From: Lachnospiraceae bacterium
GTDB lineage: Bacteria; Bacillota; Clostridia; Lachnospirales; Lachnospiraceae
Length of the DNA stretch: 64,000 nt
Assembly: GCA_003979345.1 (NCBI GenBank)
Contig: RYVZ01000013.1
Location: 1 to 64,000 of the forward strand
Direction: 5' to 3'
Shown: in pieces, positions 1-8,121 of the stretch
How the letters are laid out: every line of letters starts with the position of its first letter
Numbering within the stretch: the first letter of the stretch is position 1
The notes under the pieces: model-generated
What the model was told of the DNA's origin: nothing
Seen by the model: the letters and a program-made list of their open reading frames with translations, nothing else
Database searches by the model: none
Position numbers and translations under genes: made by a program

Positions 1-32
1 GATAATATGAAATTGTAACTACATTATATCTA

Positions 33-1106
33 ATGATCAGAGGTTTTGGCTATGAGAAAGATAAAGACGTTGTCTTTTGTATTTCGTTATTTGTAGCATT
101 GTTATTAAGTTCAATGGAGATTCATGCGGAGGAATCAGATATATCGTTTACAAACGAACAGTATTCCGCACTATACGAGATACTTTCCTATGTGGAGATA
201 CAAAAATATGAAATAGGATTGTCCGGTGTTGATTTTAACGAGCTTTGCATAGGAAAACCAATACAGACATATTGCTATTTAGAAAATGGATTTGAAGAAC
301 TTAGGAACATGTATCCTCTTACATATCGTGGGGAGTTGGTTTTGTGGGTGATTGATGCAGAAGGTAAATATCAGGTTACAACTGGGCTTACGCGGGAGAT
401 CAATGAGATGGTTAGTATAGATACCGAGTTTGCATTGATATATGATAGAAGCAACAGTTACATATATAGCGATGGTAAATTTGCATTGTTAGGTAGTTTT
501 GGCGATGAGGTTCATACACGTGCCGTTCTGAATCCTGATAATATTTCGAATATTGAACTGCGGACGAGCGCACTTTCAGATGCGACAGACTTGAATTTTG
601 AAAATGCAAAAGAGACACGTGATGCAGTTTATTTTAGTTGTAATGTAGGTTATATTTCGCAAAAACCTTATAAAAACCTATGCTGGGCAGCTACGATTGC
701 GTCAATTACAAATTATTGCACTGGAACATCTTTCAGCATGGCGGATATAGCGGCAAATGAATTCGGATATGTTAAGGATGAGTCAATAGACACAGCTAAG
801 GCAAACAATATTTTGGCAAGATATGGCGTAAAATACGAATATAAAAATATACCATCGTCACATAATGTTATATTATCCAATATACAGGCAAATTATCCAA
901 TTTACGGATGTTTCGTGCAGTCTGGCACAAGGAGCGGGCATGCCGTTGTTGTTTATGGTATCAATGTTGTAGGAGACTATTTATCTTTAATGGATCCGGC
1001 AAATGGTTTTACATCTGCGACTCATAACGGCAGGCAGTATTTATTTGTAAGTGCCAGTACGGGTATTACTTATGAACTATATAATGCCAATTGCCATAGT
1101 TGGTGA
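33..1106 (+). CDS. Secreted C39/papain-like cysteine protease, probable frameshift in signal peptide
   Basis: The C-terminal half (about residues 205-357) looks like a papain-like C39-type peptidase: a CWAA motif with candidate nucleophile Cys217, SGHAVVVYG with His303, and MDPANG with Asp321/Asn324. The N-terminal 180 residues are unrecognised and may be a propeptide. The open frame starts at ATG 33, which has no ribosome site and gives an acidic, lysine-poor lead-in to a hydrophobic stretch ending in IHA. ATG 52, in another frame, has AGAGG 7 bases upstream and encodes MRKIKTLSFVF, a proper signal-peptide n-region, but stops at base 96. A one-base loss between about 70 and 95 would join the two. 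The gene may therefore be a recent pseudogene or hold a sequence error. The next gene starts 5 bases downstream. Confidence 0.7.
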   Translation: MIRGFGYEKDKDVVFCISLFVALLLSSMEIHAEESDISFTNEQYSALYEILSYVEIQKYEIGLSGVDFNELCIGKPIQTYCYLENGFEELRNMYPLTYRGELVLWVIDAEGKYQVTTGLTREINEMVSIDTEFALIYDRSNSYIYSDGKFALLGSFGDEVHTRAVLNPDNISNIELRTSALSDATDLNFENAKETRDAVYFSCNVGYISQKPYKNLCWAATIASITNYCTGTSFSMADIAANEFGYVKDESIDTAKANNILARYGVKYEYKNIPSSHNVILSNIQANYPIYGCFVQSGTRSGHAVVVYGINVVGDYLSLMDPANGFTSATHNGRQYLFVSASTGITYELYNANCHSW

Positions 1107-1111
1107 TATTT

Positions 1112-1627
1112 ATGAAAAAAGCAAACGCAGAACAAGTAAACAAAAAGAAACGATATGTTCAAAGAATACTCCTATGCATCTGCATCATTAGTCTTCCTGT
1201 GCTGCTTTGGGTCTGGTATCACGCGGTCACGCCGCAGGACAGATATTTTATCCGGTTAGAAGAGGCGGATTTGAAACATATATTCATTTATAACGGCAGG
1301 ACAGGGCGTTCGGAAATAGAGCTTGGGGGAGACGACCGGCAGGCGGTAGCAGAGCAGCTTTTACAGGTCACGCTAAAAGGCGGATGGCGTACCGAAGGAA
1401 TGGACAGCAGAGGTCAGATGTACCATATTGTGCTTACGGACGGAAGGGAATTTGATTTCGGAGTTACATCATTTATGGAGCAGGGAACGGACGGAATGTT
1501 TCAGTCTTTTCCGCATTATGTGATAGACGGAATACGCATGTATAACGTACCTCAAAAAGAGGAAGGGCTTTCGGAGCAGATCAAAAAACGGTATGCAGAA
1601 CTGATGAGCCGGCTCTATCCGGCTTAA
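1112..1627 (+). CDS. Small membrane-anchored protein, unknown function
   Basis: A 171-residue protein. A lysine-rich N-terminus is followed by one membrane segment (about residues 19-38, rich in Leu, Cys and Ile) and an extracytoplasmic domain of about 125 residues. Motifs that recur in the downstream copy are QDRYFI, a GGW turn, MYHIVLTDGREFDF and a DGIR segment. I chose ATG 1112 over the upstream TTG at 1100 because it gives a normal lysine-rich start. It follows the protease gene by 5 bases and is probably co-transcribed with it. I do not recognise the family. Confidence 0.75.
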   Translation: MKKANAEQVNKKKRYVQRILLCICIISLPVLLWVWYHAVTPQDRYFIRLEEADLKHIFIYNGRTGRSEIELGGDDRQAVAEQLLQVTLKGGWRTEGMDSRGQMYHIVLTDGREFDFGVTSFMEQGTDGMFQSFPHYVIDGIRMYNVPQKEEGLSEQIKKRYAELMSRLYPA

Positions 1628-1641
1628 AATATATTTGAACG

Positions 1642-2040
1642 GTGCAGGATCGTTTTTTTATTCAATTAAAAGAATCAGACATAGAAGAAGTGCTTCTGTA
1701 TGGATATCGAACCTTGGAAGTGCCGGTGGAATTAGCGGGCGGGGAACGGCAAAAGGTCATAGAGCAGCTTTTGGAGGTCAGGCTGATAGGAGGCTGGACT
1801 GTTTTAGATGTACTGAATGGCGGAACCACGATGATGTACCATATTGTGCTCACGGACGGAAGGGAATTTGATTTCTGTGCGCTTCTTTATCATAAGACGC
1901 GACCAAATGGAACGCTTCGCTCATACCCGTACTTTATCATCAATGGGATACGGGCGTATGAAGCGTCCAAAAGTGATATGGAATTGGTAGAACAGATAGA
2001 TGCTTACTGGAAGAAATTATCAGATCAGTATTTTAAGTAA
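1642..2040 (+). CDS. Truncated tandem paralogue of the preceding gene, possibly a pseudogene
   Basis: This 132-codon frame starts with GTG directly at the segment homologous to QDRYFI of the upstream protein and runs collinearly with it to the end. It shares GGW and the identical stretch YHIVLTDGREFDF. It lacks the N-terminal lysine-rich segment and the membrane helix, and no good ribosome site precedes the GTG. It is best read as a tandem duplicate that lost its 5' end: either silent, or a soluble product coupled to the upstream gene, whose stop lies 14 bases away. Confidence 0.55.
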   Translation: MQDRFFIQLKESDIEEVLLYGYRTLEVPVELAGGERQKVIEQLLEVRLIGGWTVLDVLNGGTTMMYHIVLTDGREFDFCALLYHKTRPNGTLRSYPYFIINGIRAYEASKSDMELVEQIDAYWKKLSDQYFK

Positions 2041-2280
2041 CAGTTCGAAGGGCTGTTCGAAGATTCAACTTGTGCAAATTTTGCACAGGGTTTCCTCATT
2101 ATGTTTTGGCCCATAAAACGTGCCGGCATTTTCAGCGTGGCGGGCGACTCTTGACAGAAAATGCCGCGAAAGTATATGATGATTTAGTAAATGGGATTTG
2201 AAATCAATTCATTCAGACAGGTCGATATTATTTTGAACTGTCGGTTATTATGGGATACAGACAGAGAGGAGAGGTGCTTC
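2041..2280. repeat. Intergenic stretch with several inverted repeats
   Basis: This 240-base gap holds no gene but several hairpins. One is a near-perfect palindrome at 2071-2087 (TGTGCAAA, T, TTTGCACA). A second has 10-base perfect arms, CGGCATTTTC at 2124-2133 and GAAAATGCCG at 2157-2166. There is also a short direct repeat of TTCGAAG at 2044 and 2056. No T-run follows the hairpins, so they are not obvious terminators. Confidence 0.5.
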
Positions 2281-3030
2281 ATGAGAGTGTTTCTGACAAG
2301 CTCCCCAGGCGGATCTTATAAGGATGAATTTGGTGTGCACATACCGTGCGAACTGGATCAATCAAATGGATTTGTAATGAAGCTGAAAGAGTATTGGCCG
2401 AATGAGGCGACAGGCCTGATCGTTGCGGCTTATCCGGAAGATGCGGTGATCAATGACAGTCTGCGGAGTCAGATTCCTGAGTCGTTTTGGATGTCCGGAC
2501 TGCCTTTCAGCAATTTAGAGGTCTGTGATGCGCGAAATGAGGGGCAGGTCCGGCAGCTTGTAAATGAGAGCAATGTGATCATTTTAACAGGCGGGCATGT
2601 GCCGACGCAGAATGAGTTTTTTTGGCGGATTCGCCTGAATGAAGTTTTGCATGACTATCAGGGTATCGTGATCGGCATTTCTGCCGGAAGCATGAACAGT
2701 GCAAGGATTGTTTATGCACAGCCCGAAGAGGAGGGAGAGGCGGTCGATCCGCGCTATAAGCGCTATCTGGACGGGTTGGGACTGACTGATGTACGGATAC
2801 TACCGCATTATCAGTATTATAAGGGATTGACGTTGGATGGGAAACGGGTGTTTGAGGATATCTGCATTCCCGACAGCCGCATCAGATCATTTTACGCGTT
2901 GGTGGACGGTTCCTATGTGTTTATTGATAAGGACGGCACCACGATGCTGTATGGGGAAGCATATCTTTTGGAGGATGGTTTTGAAAAGAAGGTCTGCGAG
3001 CGCAATCAAAAAATGAGGATCCTAAATTGA
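2281..3030 (+). CDS. Peptidase E-like protein (family S51)
   Basis: A 249-residue cytoplasmic protein resembling the S51 peptidase E/cyanophycinase family, serine hydrolases of the class I glutamine amidotransferase fold. The key motif is GISAGS, with Ser134 in the nucleophile position; LTGGH around residue 104 and an LPHYQYY segment near residue 178 fit the family. ATG 2281 is preferred because GAGAGGAGAGG lies just upstream; the frame can be extended to 2191 but without support. Family members hydrolyse small peptides such as Asp-X dipeptides. The substrate here is unknown. It faces the convergent lipoprotein gene 9 bases away. Confidence 0.8.
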   Translation: MRVFLTSSPGGSYKDEFGVHIPCELDQSNGFVMKLKEYWPNEATGLIVAAYPEDAVINDSLRSQIPESFWMSGLPFSNLEVCDARNEGQVRQLVNESNVIILTGGHVPTQNEFFWRIRLNEVLHDYQGIVIGISAGSMNSARIVYAQPEEEGEAVDPRYKRYLDGLGLTDVRILPHYQYYKGLTLDGKRVFEDICIPDSRIRSFYALVDGSYVFIDKDGTTMLYGEAYLLEDGFEKKVCERNQKMRILN

Positions 3031-3038
3031 GGGTCTGT

Positions 3039-4064
3039 TCAGCGTTCATCCAAAATCGACAACAGTTCATAAACGCGGGTTTTTGTCAACTCCGCAGCCT
3101 TTGTATTTCTTAAGAGCGGCTCTAAGGAGCCTCCTTCCGCCTCAGCGCCTGCCGCTTCAACAGCCTGTTCTTTTTCAGAGATCCATGTAAGTTGTTCATC
3201 GGTGAGCGTGCGCATCGTCTCGCTGTCGACGGCTCTTTTTAAGTCGTCCCACAGAATATTTAACATAGAATCCCACAATTCGTATAATTCTGCCGATTTC
3301 ACATTCAAGTCGCCCTGACTAAGCGAGGCGTCATGCTGCATGCTGTCCTCGATCAATGCTGCCTGCTCTTCAATATAGGAAATATTATTTTTTAAGCTGT
3401 CCGCCAACGCATAACTGGAAAATCCCTCCGCTTCCGCTTCATTATATAACCCGTAATAGGGAAGCTCCGTGTCCGTCGTGTTTTCAAGATAATAGTATCC
3501 GACCCATGAGCGGTAGCCCTCGGGAAGCTCCGCAAGCGGCGCGCCCGGCAGATAGATGAAAAGCGTCTCAGCCTCATCCAAGCCGTACGGAGTGGTATAT
3601 TGATAGAGGATATCGTCTTTCGTCTCGCTTGTACCGGGTTCCTCTTTGTAGGTCATGGACAGGATCCGCATCGAATAGGTATAGTCGTTTACTTTTTCGG
3701 GCTGGGAGAACTGCCCGTTGAAGGTACACTGATAGGTCGTACCGATGTCTCCATCCATATACAGTCCGGCAAAGCTGCCGTCCGGACGGATCGAGAGCCT
3801 TGTCGCCCAGCCGCCGGCGCCGCTGGCAAACCAAAATTCTAGGTATTTCAAATCAGAAAAAGGAAGGGTGGAATTAACAGAAGCCTGGTCTGTATCTGTT
3901 TCACCCCCGCCCGCATTCGGAAAATTCATATCCTGCCCGGTAATATCTTCGACAATAATCGGAGTGACAGTGTTTCCCGGTTCTTCCTGCGTACGGTTTC
4001 CGCAGCCGCATACGGAACAAGTCAGGCTTCCGGCAATCATCAGGATTATCCATCTTTTCTTCAT
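3039..4064 (-). CDS. Lipoprotein with C-terminal LprI/DUF1311-like domain
   Basis: A 341-residue protein. The N-terminus has two lysines, a hydrophobic core and a lipobox-like SVCGC segment, so it is probably lipid-anchored after cleavage before Cys21. The middle part (about 70-200) contains aromatic and Gly-rich segments of a beta-type domain. The last 110 residues are helical, with LYELWDSMLN and LTDEQLTWISEKEQ, a pattern seen in DUF1311/LprI-like domains. The function is unknown; DUF1311 proteins include lysozyme-inhibitor-like proteins in other bacteria. It is convergent with the S51 peptidase gene and divergent from blaI. Confidence 0.7.
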   Translation of the reverse strand: MKKRWIILMIAGSLTCSVCGCGNRTQEEPGNTVTPIIVEDITGQDMNFPNAGGGETDTDQASVNSTLPFSDLKYLEFWFASGAGGWATRLSIRPDGSFAGLYMDGDIGTTYQCTFNGQFSQPEKVNDYTYSMRILSMTYKEEPGTSETKDDILYQYTTPYGLDEAETLFIYLPGAPLAELPEGYRSWVGYYYLENTTDTELPYYGLYNEAEAEGFSSYALADSLKNNISYIEEQAALIEDSMQHDASLSQGDLNVKSAELYELWDSMLNILWDDLKRAVDSETMRTLTDEQLTWISEKEQAVEAAGAEAEGGSLEPLLRNTKAAELTKTRVYELLSILDER

Positions 4065-4206
4065 ATCTGTGTTTCCTCTCTGAAAAGGATTCTAAGTAAA
4101 TATTTTGATCTCATCGTATTTTCTTATATAAAGGTAGACGTTTGGAGATGCAAGGAAGTTTCATGAAACCCATGTGTATTAAAAGAAAAAAATAATGTCA
4201 GGACTA

Positions 4207-4258
4207 TTGACAATTTTGTCTATTCACGATAGACTTAAAGTGTCTACTGATAATAGAC
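4207..4258 (+). promoter_or_regulatory. Promoter and twin BlaI-type operators of the blaI-blaR1 operon
   Basis: A -35 TTGACA at 4207-4212 is followed after 17 bases by TAGACT as -10. Two boxes with identical architecture, GTCTA-N7-TAGAC, lie at 4218-4234 and 4242-4258, 24 bases centre to centre. The first covers the spacer and -10; the second covers the likely start site. Such placement is typical of repression by a dimeric BlaI/MecI protein, which is encoded immediately downstream. The binding assignment is inference from position and symmetry. Confidence 0.75.
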
Positions 4259-4315
4259 AGCAGGGGACGGAGAGAACGCTCCGGTGATGAAAACAAAGAA
4301 AAGAGGGGGGAGAGG

Positions 4316-4678
4316 ATGACGGACTATAAGCTTGGCGCTGTGGAATCGAGGTTCGCGGACATTGTTTGGGAACATGAACCGTTATCAACAGCAGAACTGA
4401 TAAAGCTGTGCGGCGGGGAATTGCAATGGAAGCGGACAACGACCTATACGGTATTAAAAAAACTGTGTGAACATGGCATATTTCAGATGAAGGACAGTAT
4501 CGTGACTGCATTGATCTCGAAGGAAGAATATGATAGCACGCAGAGCGAACGGTTTGTCCGTGAGACCTTTGACGGATCGCTGCCGGCTTTTATTGCCGCA
4601 TTTACAAAAAAGAAGTCGCTAAGTGCCGAAGAGATTGCAGAGATCCGCAGGATGATCGATCCCGGGGAGGAGGGGTAA
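4316..4678 (+). CDS. blaI: BlaI/MecI family transcriptional repressor
   Basis: A 120-residue winged-helix protein of BlaI/MecI size. It begins with YKLGAVESRFADIVWEH and has the typical WKRTTTYTVLKKLCEHG recognition-helix segment around residues 40-57. The C-terminal helices (SLPAFIAAF, LSAEEIAEIRRMID) form the dimerisation part. It presumably represses its own operon through the GTCTA-N7-TAGAC boxes at 4218-4258 and is relieved by proteolysis triggered by the adjacent BlaR1-like protein, whose gene starts one base after its stop. The regulated output is not a recognisable beta-lactamase, so the signal may be general cell-envelope stress. Confidence 0.92.
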   Translation: MTDYKLGAVESRFADIVWEHEPLSTAELIKLCGGELQWKRTTTYTVLKKLCEHGIFQMKDSIVTALISKEEYDSTQSERFVRETFDGSLPAFIAAFTKKKSLSAEEIAEIRRMIDPGEEG

Positions 4679-4679
4679 T

Positions 4680-7100
4680 ATGGAGATCGTCTTTCTTCGT
4701 GTACTGAATATGAGTATCACCGCGAGTTTTTTATTAGCAGTGGTGATTGTTCTGCGCTTTGCCCTAAAAAAGAAATGTCCGAAATGGATCTTTTGTGTGT
4801 TGTGGGCGCTTGCCGCAGTCCGGCTTGTCTGCCCGTTCACGGTGGAAAGCCCCTTTAGCCTTATCCCGGACAGACAGATTGTGACAGAGCAGGGATTTTG
4901 GGTGACAGAGGAGAGGGGAGCACGCGACAGGGTGCAGGGAGCGCCGGGTTTTAACGCAGAACCGGACGAGACGGAAGCGGACGAAACGGGCGGGGATGGA
5001 CCTTCGGGATCACTGGAAGGAAACACCGCGGGAAATGCCGCAGGAAACGCAGCGGCCAACGAAAAGAGCGGGGGGCTGCCTGTTCATGTGCTTGGCGCTA
5101 TCTGGCTTTGCGGCGTGGCAGTTTTTGTCGGTTACGCGGCGAGCAGCTATGGAAGACTGCGCAGGCGTACGGCAGCTTCAGCTGCAATCGGGAAACGGGT
5201 GCGGGAGAGCGATGATATATGCACACCTTTTGTCTTAGGGGTGATCAGACCACATATCTATCTGCCGTCCGATCTTGATCCGACGCAGGCTGAGTACGTG
5301 CTTGCCCATGAGCGGATGCACTTAAAGCGGCATGATCATTGGTGGAAGCCGCTTGGCTTTATGATTCTGTCCGTTCATTGGTTCAACCCTATATGCTGGC
5401 TTTCCTATATCCTGTTCTGCCGGGATATTGAACTCGCATGTGATGAAGGCGTGGTAAGAGAAAAGAATGAGCAATATAAAAAGTCTTATGCAGAGGCGCT
5501 GCTTGCCTGTAGTGTCGGGCAAAGAGGCGTAAACGCGTGTCCGCTGGCATTTGGCGAAACGGATGTAAAGGAAAGGGTAGGTAATGTTATGAATTATAAA
5601 AAACCGGCTTTTTGGGTGATATTGACCGCGATTGCGGCGTGCATCGTCGTTGCCGTATGTTTTCTGACTAACCCGCAGAAGAAAGAGGAACAAGCGCAAA
5701 ACATAACGGATTCAGAAAACACAGACGGGCGGATAGACGTTGTGAGAACGGATTCCGGCGGAGAAAACGGGGAACCGGAGACTGTGCAGAACGGTGCGGG
5801 ACAGGATTCCGCGGAGAATGGGCAGGGCGCAGGAAACGGAACGCGGGAGCCTGTTGGGGACGAACAGGAAAACGGAAATGGAGCACAGGGCGGTCAGGGC
5901 AAGGCGGAGGAGGATATTCCCGGCATCGTTTGGGAGCAGGCGCAGCAATATGTACAGGCGGCATTCGATCAGGCAGAGGTGAATTATCAAAATGCGGTGC
6001 CTGCCAGTAATGCCTACACGGAGTGGCGGATTCAGGGCGTGGAACACTGCTATACCTATGATAATATAGCGGGGATGATGTGTGAAATTTACAGGCTTAA
6101 CTATGAATTTTTGGCGGAGGTACCGGAAGAGGTCGTGCTTGCCGGCGGCATGCAGATTTCGGAGGACGGATGGGTCGTGCCTGAGTCGCCGAACAGCCAG
6201 TATCTTGTTTTTCGCAGAGACGGGGATGCGCTGACGTTCTTTTGCAGTATGTATGAGAATGACTGTATGCCGGGTGACGAGTTGTTTACCTCTGATTTGA
6301 TCAATTATTGCTTTGAGCTTGGCATGTATGACGAGAGTGAGGGGTTTAATCCGAATGGTGAAGAACTGATCAGACGGTTTAAGGAAGTGGATATTCAGAC
6401 ACTGCATGCCATACCGTTTACGCAGGATATCGCAGGCAATGCTGCGGGATATTCCATAAATGGCGACGAAGAGGCGGAAAAGAGGTACGGGGAGACAATC
6501 TTGTGCCTCGGTGAACTGCCGGAGCACGGGATCCGGCTGTATGGATACAATGACGAGACCTATTGGCGTCAGGGGGTTGCGGTTGAGATCGGTGATGATA
6601 TTTTCTATTTTGACTGGGGATATATGACTCCGAGGAGCCAGTTCCCGAATCTGTATTGGAATGAAGAGAAGCAGCAGCTTCAGATTACGCTTCCTATTTA
6701 TACAGGAACAAGCTTTGCCGCACAGAAGCTGATCGTACTGCAATATGATAAAAATGGCGGGCTGCAGCCTTATGATTTCAGGCTGGAAGACTTTACGCCC
6801 ATGATCAATGAGATTCTCGGTTACCAATTTGAGGAAGAGAGCGGAACGCTGACATTATTGGATCAGCGAACGAAAGAAGAAGCGGGTATTGCACGGCTTC
6901 CGGGAGAAGCAGTGTATGGAATCTGGTCAGGAGATATTTCAGAATTTGTGCTTGGCGATACGATTCGCTTCCGCGTGACGCCCGGGTACCTGACAGATGC
7001 TGCTTCACCGCAGTATGACAATATGCCGGCAGTGGAGTTTGAAGTGGAAATTCTGGAATCGGAACAAGGACTATCATTTTCCATAGGCGGGCTGTACTAG
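4680..7100 (+). CDS. BlaR1/MecR1-like M56 metallopeptidase with unusual sensor domain
   Basis: An 806-residue membrane protein. The N-terminal M56 region has hydrophobic segments near residues 8-28, 36-52 and 137-155 and the zinc motif HERMH at 210-214, followed by DIELACDE with a candidate third-ligand Glu. A further membrane helix lies near 310-330. An Asn/Gly/Gln/Glu-rich linker (about 335-415) leads to a long extracytoplasmic region that does not show the SxxK/SxN/KTG motifs of penicillin-binding BlaR1 sensors. A second low-complexity Gly/Asn/Ala insert lies at about 95-130. By analogy with BlaR1 it would cleave the co-transcribed BlaI on sensing an envelope signal, but the ligand is unlikely to be bound by a PBP-type pocket. 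Confidence 0.85.
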   Translation: MEIVFLRVLNMSITASFLLAVVIVLRFALKKKCPKWIFCVLWALAAVRLVCPFTVESPFSLIPDRQIVTEQGFWVTEERGARDRVQGAPGFNAEPDETEADETGGDGPSGSLEGNTAGNAAGNAAANEKSGGLPVHVLGAIWLCGVAVFVGYAASSYGRLRRRTAASAAIGKRVRESDDICTPFVLGVIRPHIYLPSDLDPTQAEYVLAHERMHLKRHDHWWKPLGFMILSVHWFNPICWLSYILFCRDIELACDEGVVREKNEQYKKSYAEALLACSVGQRGVNACPLAFGETDVKERVGNVMNYKKPAFWVILTAIAACIVVAVCFLTNPQKKEEQAQNITDSENTDGRIDVVRTDSGGENGEPETVQNGAGQDSAENGQGAGNGTREPVGDEQENGNGAQGGQGKAEEDIPGIVWEQAQQYVQAAFDQAEVNYQNAVPASNAYTEWRIQGVEHCYTYDNIAGMMCEIYRLNYEFLAEVPEEVVLAGGMQISEDGWVVPESPNSQYLVFRRDGDALTFFCSMYENDCMPGDELFTSDLINYCFELGMYDESEGFNPNGEELIRRFKEVDIQTLHAIPFTQDIAGNAAGYSINGDEEAEKRYGETILCLGELPEHGIRLYGYNDETYWRQGVAVEIGDDIFYFDWGYMTPRSQFPNLYWNEEKQQLQITLPIYTGTSFAAQKLIVLQYDKNGGLQPYDFRLEDFTPMINEILGYQFEEESGTLTLLDQRTKEEAGIARLPGEAVYGIWSGDISEFVLGDTIRFRVTPGYLTDAASPQYDNMPAVEFEVEILESEQGLSFSIGGLY

Positions 7101-7114
7101 AGGAAAGAACGGTC

Positions 7115-7142
7115 TTGACAAAGAGGTCTATATGTTATAAAC
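7115..7142 (+). promoter_or_regulatory. Relic promoter/operator of a second blaI operon
   Basis: TTGACA at 7115-7120 is followed by GTCTA-N7-TAAAC at 7126-7142, one base off the GTCTA-N7-TAGAC box at 4218. The operator starts 11 bases after the first base of TTGACA, exactly as in the functional promoter at 4207. It runs directly into the blaI tail fragment at 7141, so the rest of the leader and most of blaI are deleted. Confidence 0.6.
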
Positions 7143-7248
7143 CGGCGGTTCCCTGCCGCGCTTCCTGACAGCGTTTTGCAGCGGCAGGAAAATGACCGCA
7201 GAGGAAGTGCTGGAAATGCAGCGGCTGATCGACGATGCGGACGACTGA
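7141..7248 (+). pseudogene. C-terminal fragment of a second blaI
   Basis: Reading frame 7141-7248 encodes GGSLPRFLTAF, then MTAEEVLEMQRLID and a stop. This matches the C-terminus of the intact BlaI (DGSLPAFIAAF, then LSAEEIAEIRRMID) residue for residue in pattern. The first codon follows directly after the operator relic, so the DNA-binding domain is missing. It is a decayed duplicate or a paralogous repressor gene. Confidence 0.7.
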
Positions 7249-7253
7249 CCCGC

Positions 7254-7582
7254 ATGAGAATCAGGCAGGGAGGTGAGGAATATACGATGACCTACGCATA
7301 TCCGGTTGAGGGGCAGTGGTTTTGCAGCAGCGACTACGGATGCCGCCTGCACCCGGCACAAATGAGGACGTTGTTCCATTCGGGTATGGATTTTGCCGTC
7401 AAAAAAGGCACTCCGGTCCTTGCGACAGCGTGATCGTGGAAGCCGGCGATATGGTTGCGTGCGGACAACAAATCGCAACAGTCGGCAATACAGGAAAAAG
7501 TACCGGTGCGCATCTGCATTTTGGGGTGAGCTGGCAGGGGGCTTTTATTCAGCCGAGATTTTTGGAAAGAGGGGAGAGGTAG
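7254..7582 (+). pseudogene. Broken M23 (LytM-type) peptidase remnant, probably from an M23/M56 protein
   Basis: Frame one from ATG 7254 or 7287 encodes CSSDYGCRLHP and FHSGMDFAVKKGTPVLATA, the first zinc-site half of an M23 endopeptidase, and stops at 7433. From about 7424 a second frame continues with VEAGDMV, GQQIATVGNTGKSTGAHLHF, the second half with its HLH motif. The connecting 30-40 residues that normally carry the central strand are missing, so deletion and frameshift have inactivated it. Its position just after a blaI tail suggests a former blaI plus M23/M56-type antirepressor operon. The M56 part is absent. Confidence 0.75.
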
Positions 7583-8017
7583 TTATCTTCCCTCTTTTCT
7601 ATTGTGATATTTTACTTCCATAAAAGTCAGAATATCATTTTGATCACGTTCGTCCAGTTGTGAGTAATAAAATATGATCTGCTTTTCATGGGGGGTCAAA
7701 TTTGAAAGACGTTTTTTATTGTCAGGTTTTGATACATAATCGAGATAGGTTGGCAACAAATCGGTGTTTGATATCATAGGGTTATCGCTCTTTATAGTTT
7801 TGTCTGCAGGCAATGTTTGATCCGAAAGCAACATATCAACGGAAACGTGGTACAACTTTGCAAGAGTATAAAGGGACTCCGGCGGAGGCGTGATCCGTCC
7901 GGTTTCGTAGTGCGAATAGGTCTGTCTGCTGATGTTAAGCTTCTCTGCAACGTATGCCTGTGAGTATTCATAGACAGAGCGCAATTCTTTTAGGTTTTCT
8001 GACAAGTTATGGTTCAT
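7583..8017 (-). CDS. XRE-family transcriptional regulator
   Basis: A 144-residue protein with an N-terminal Cro/C1-type helix-turn-helix (residues 6-62; SQAYVAEKLNISRQTYSHYE as recognition region), followed by a linker and a C-terminal helical part with LTPHEKQIIFYYSQLDERDQ. It is a DNA-binding regulator. It is transcribed away from the secreted-protein operon beginning at 8230, whose promoter carries two identical-type palindromes, so it is the best candidate for binding there. The start is supported by a GAGGA ribosome site. Confidence 0.88.
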   Translation of the reverse strand: MNHNLSENLKELRSVYEYSQAYVAEKLNISRQTYSHYETGRITPPPESLYTLAKLYHVSVDMLLSDQTLPADKTIKSDNPMISNTDLLPTYLDYVSKPDNKKRLSNLTPHEKQIIFYYSQLDERDQNDILTFMEVKYHNRKEGR

Positions 8018-8121
8018 AAAAAATCCTCAAAGACGGTTAAAAAGAAATGTAGTATAAGTCTGCACGTGCTGTTAGTCTGCACATTTATGGAAAGATTCTA
8101 CAACATTTTTACAAAAATTAC

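Noticed and set aside
5712..6827. 371-codon minus-strand open frame
   Set aside because: Antisense to the blaR1-like gene with no ribosome site; its composition is that of a shadow frame.
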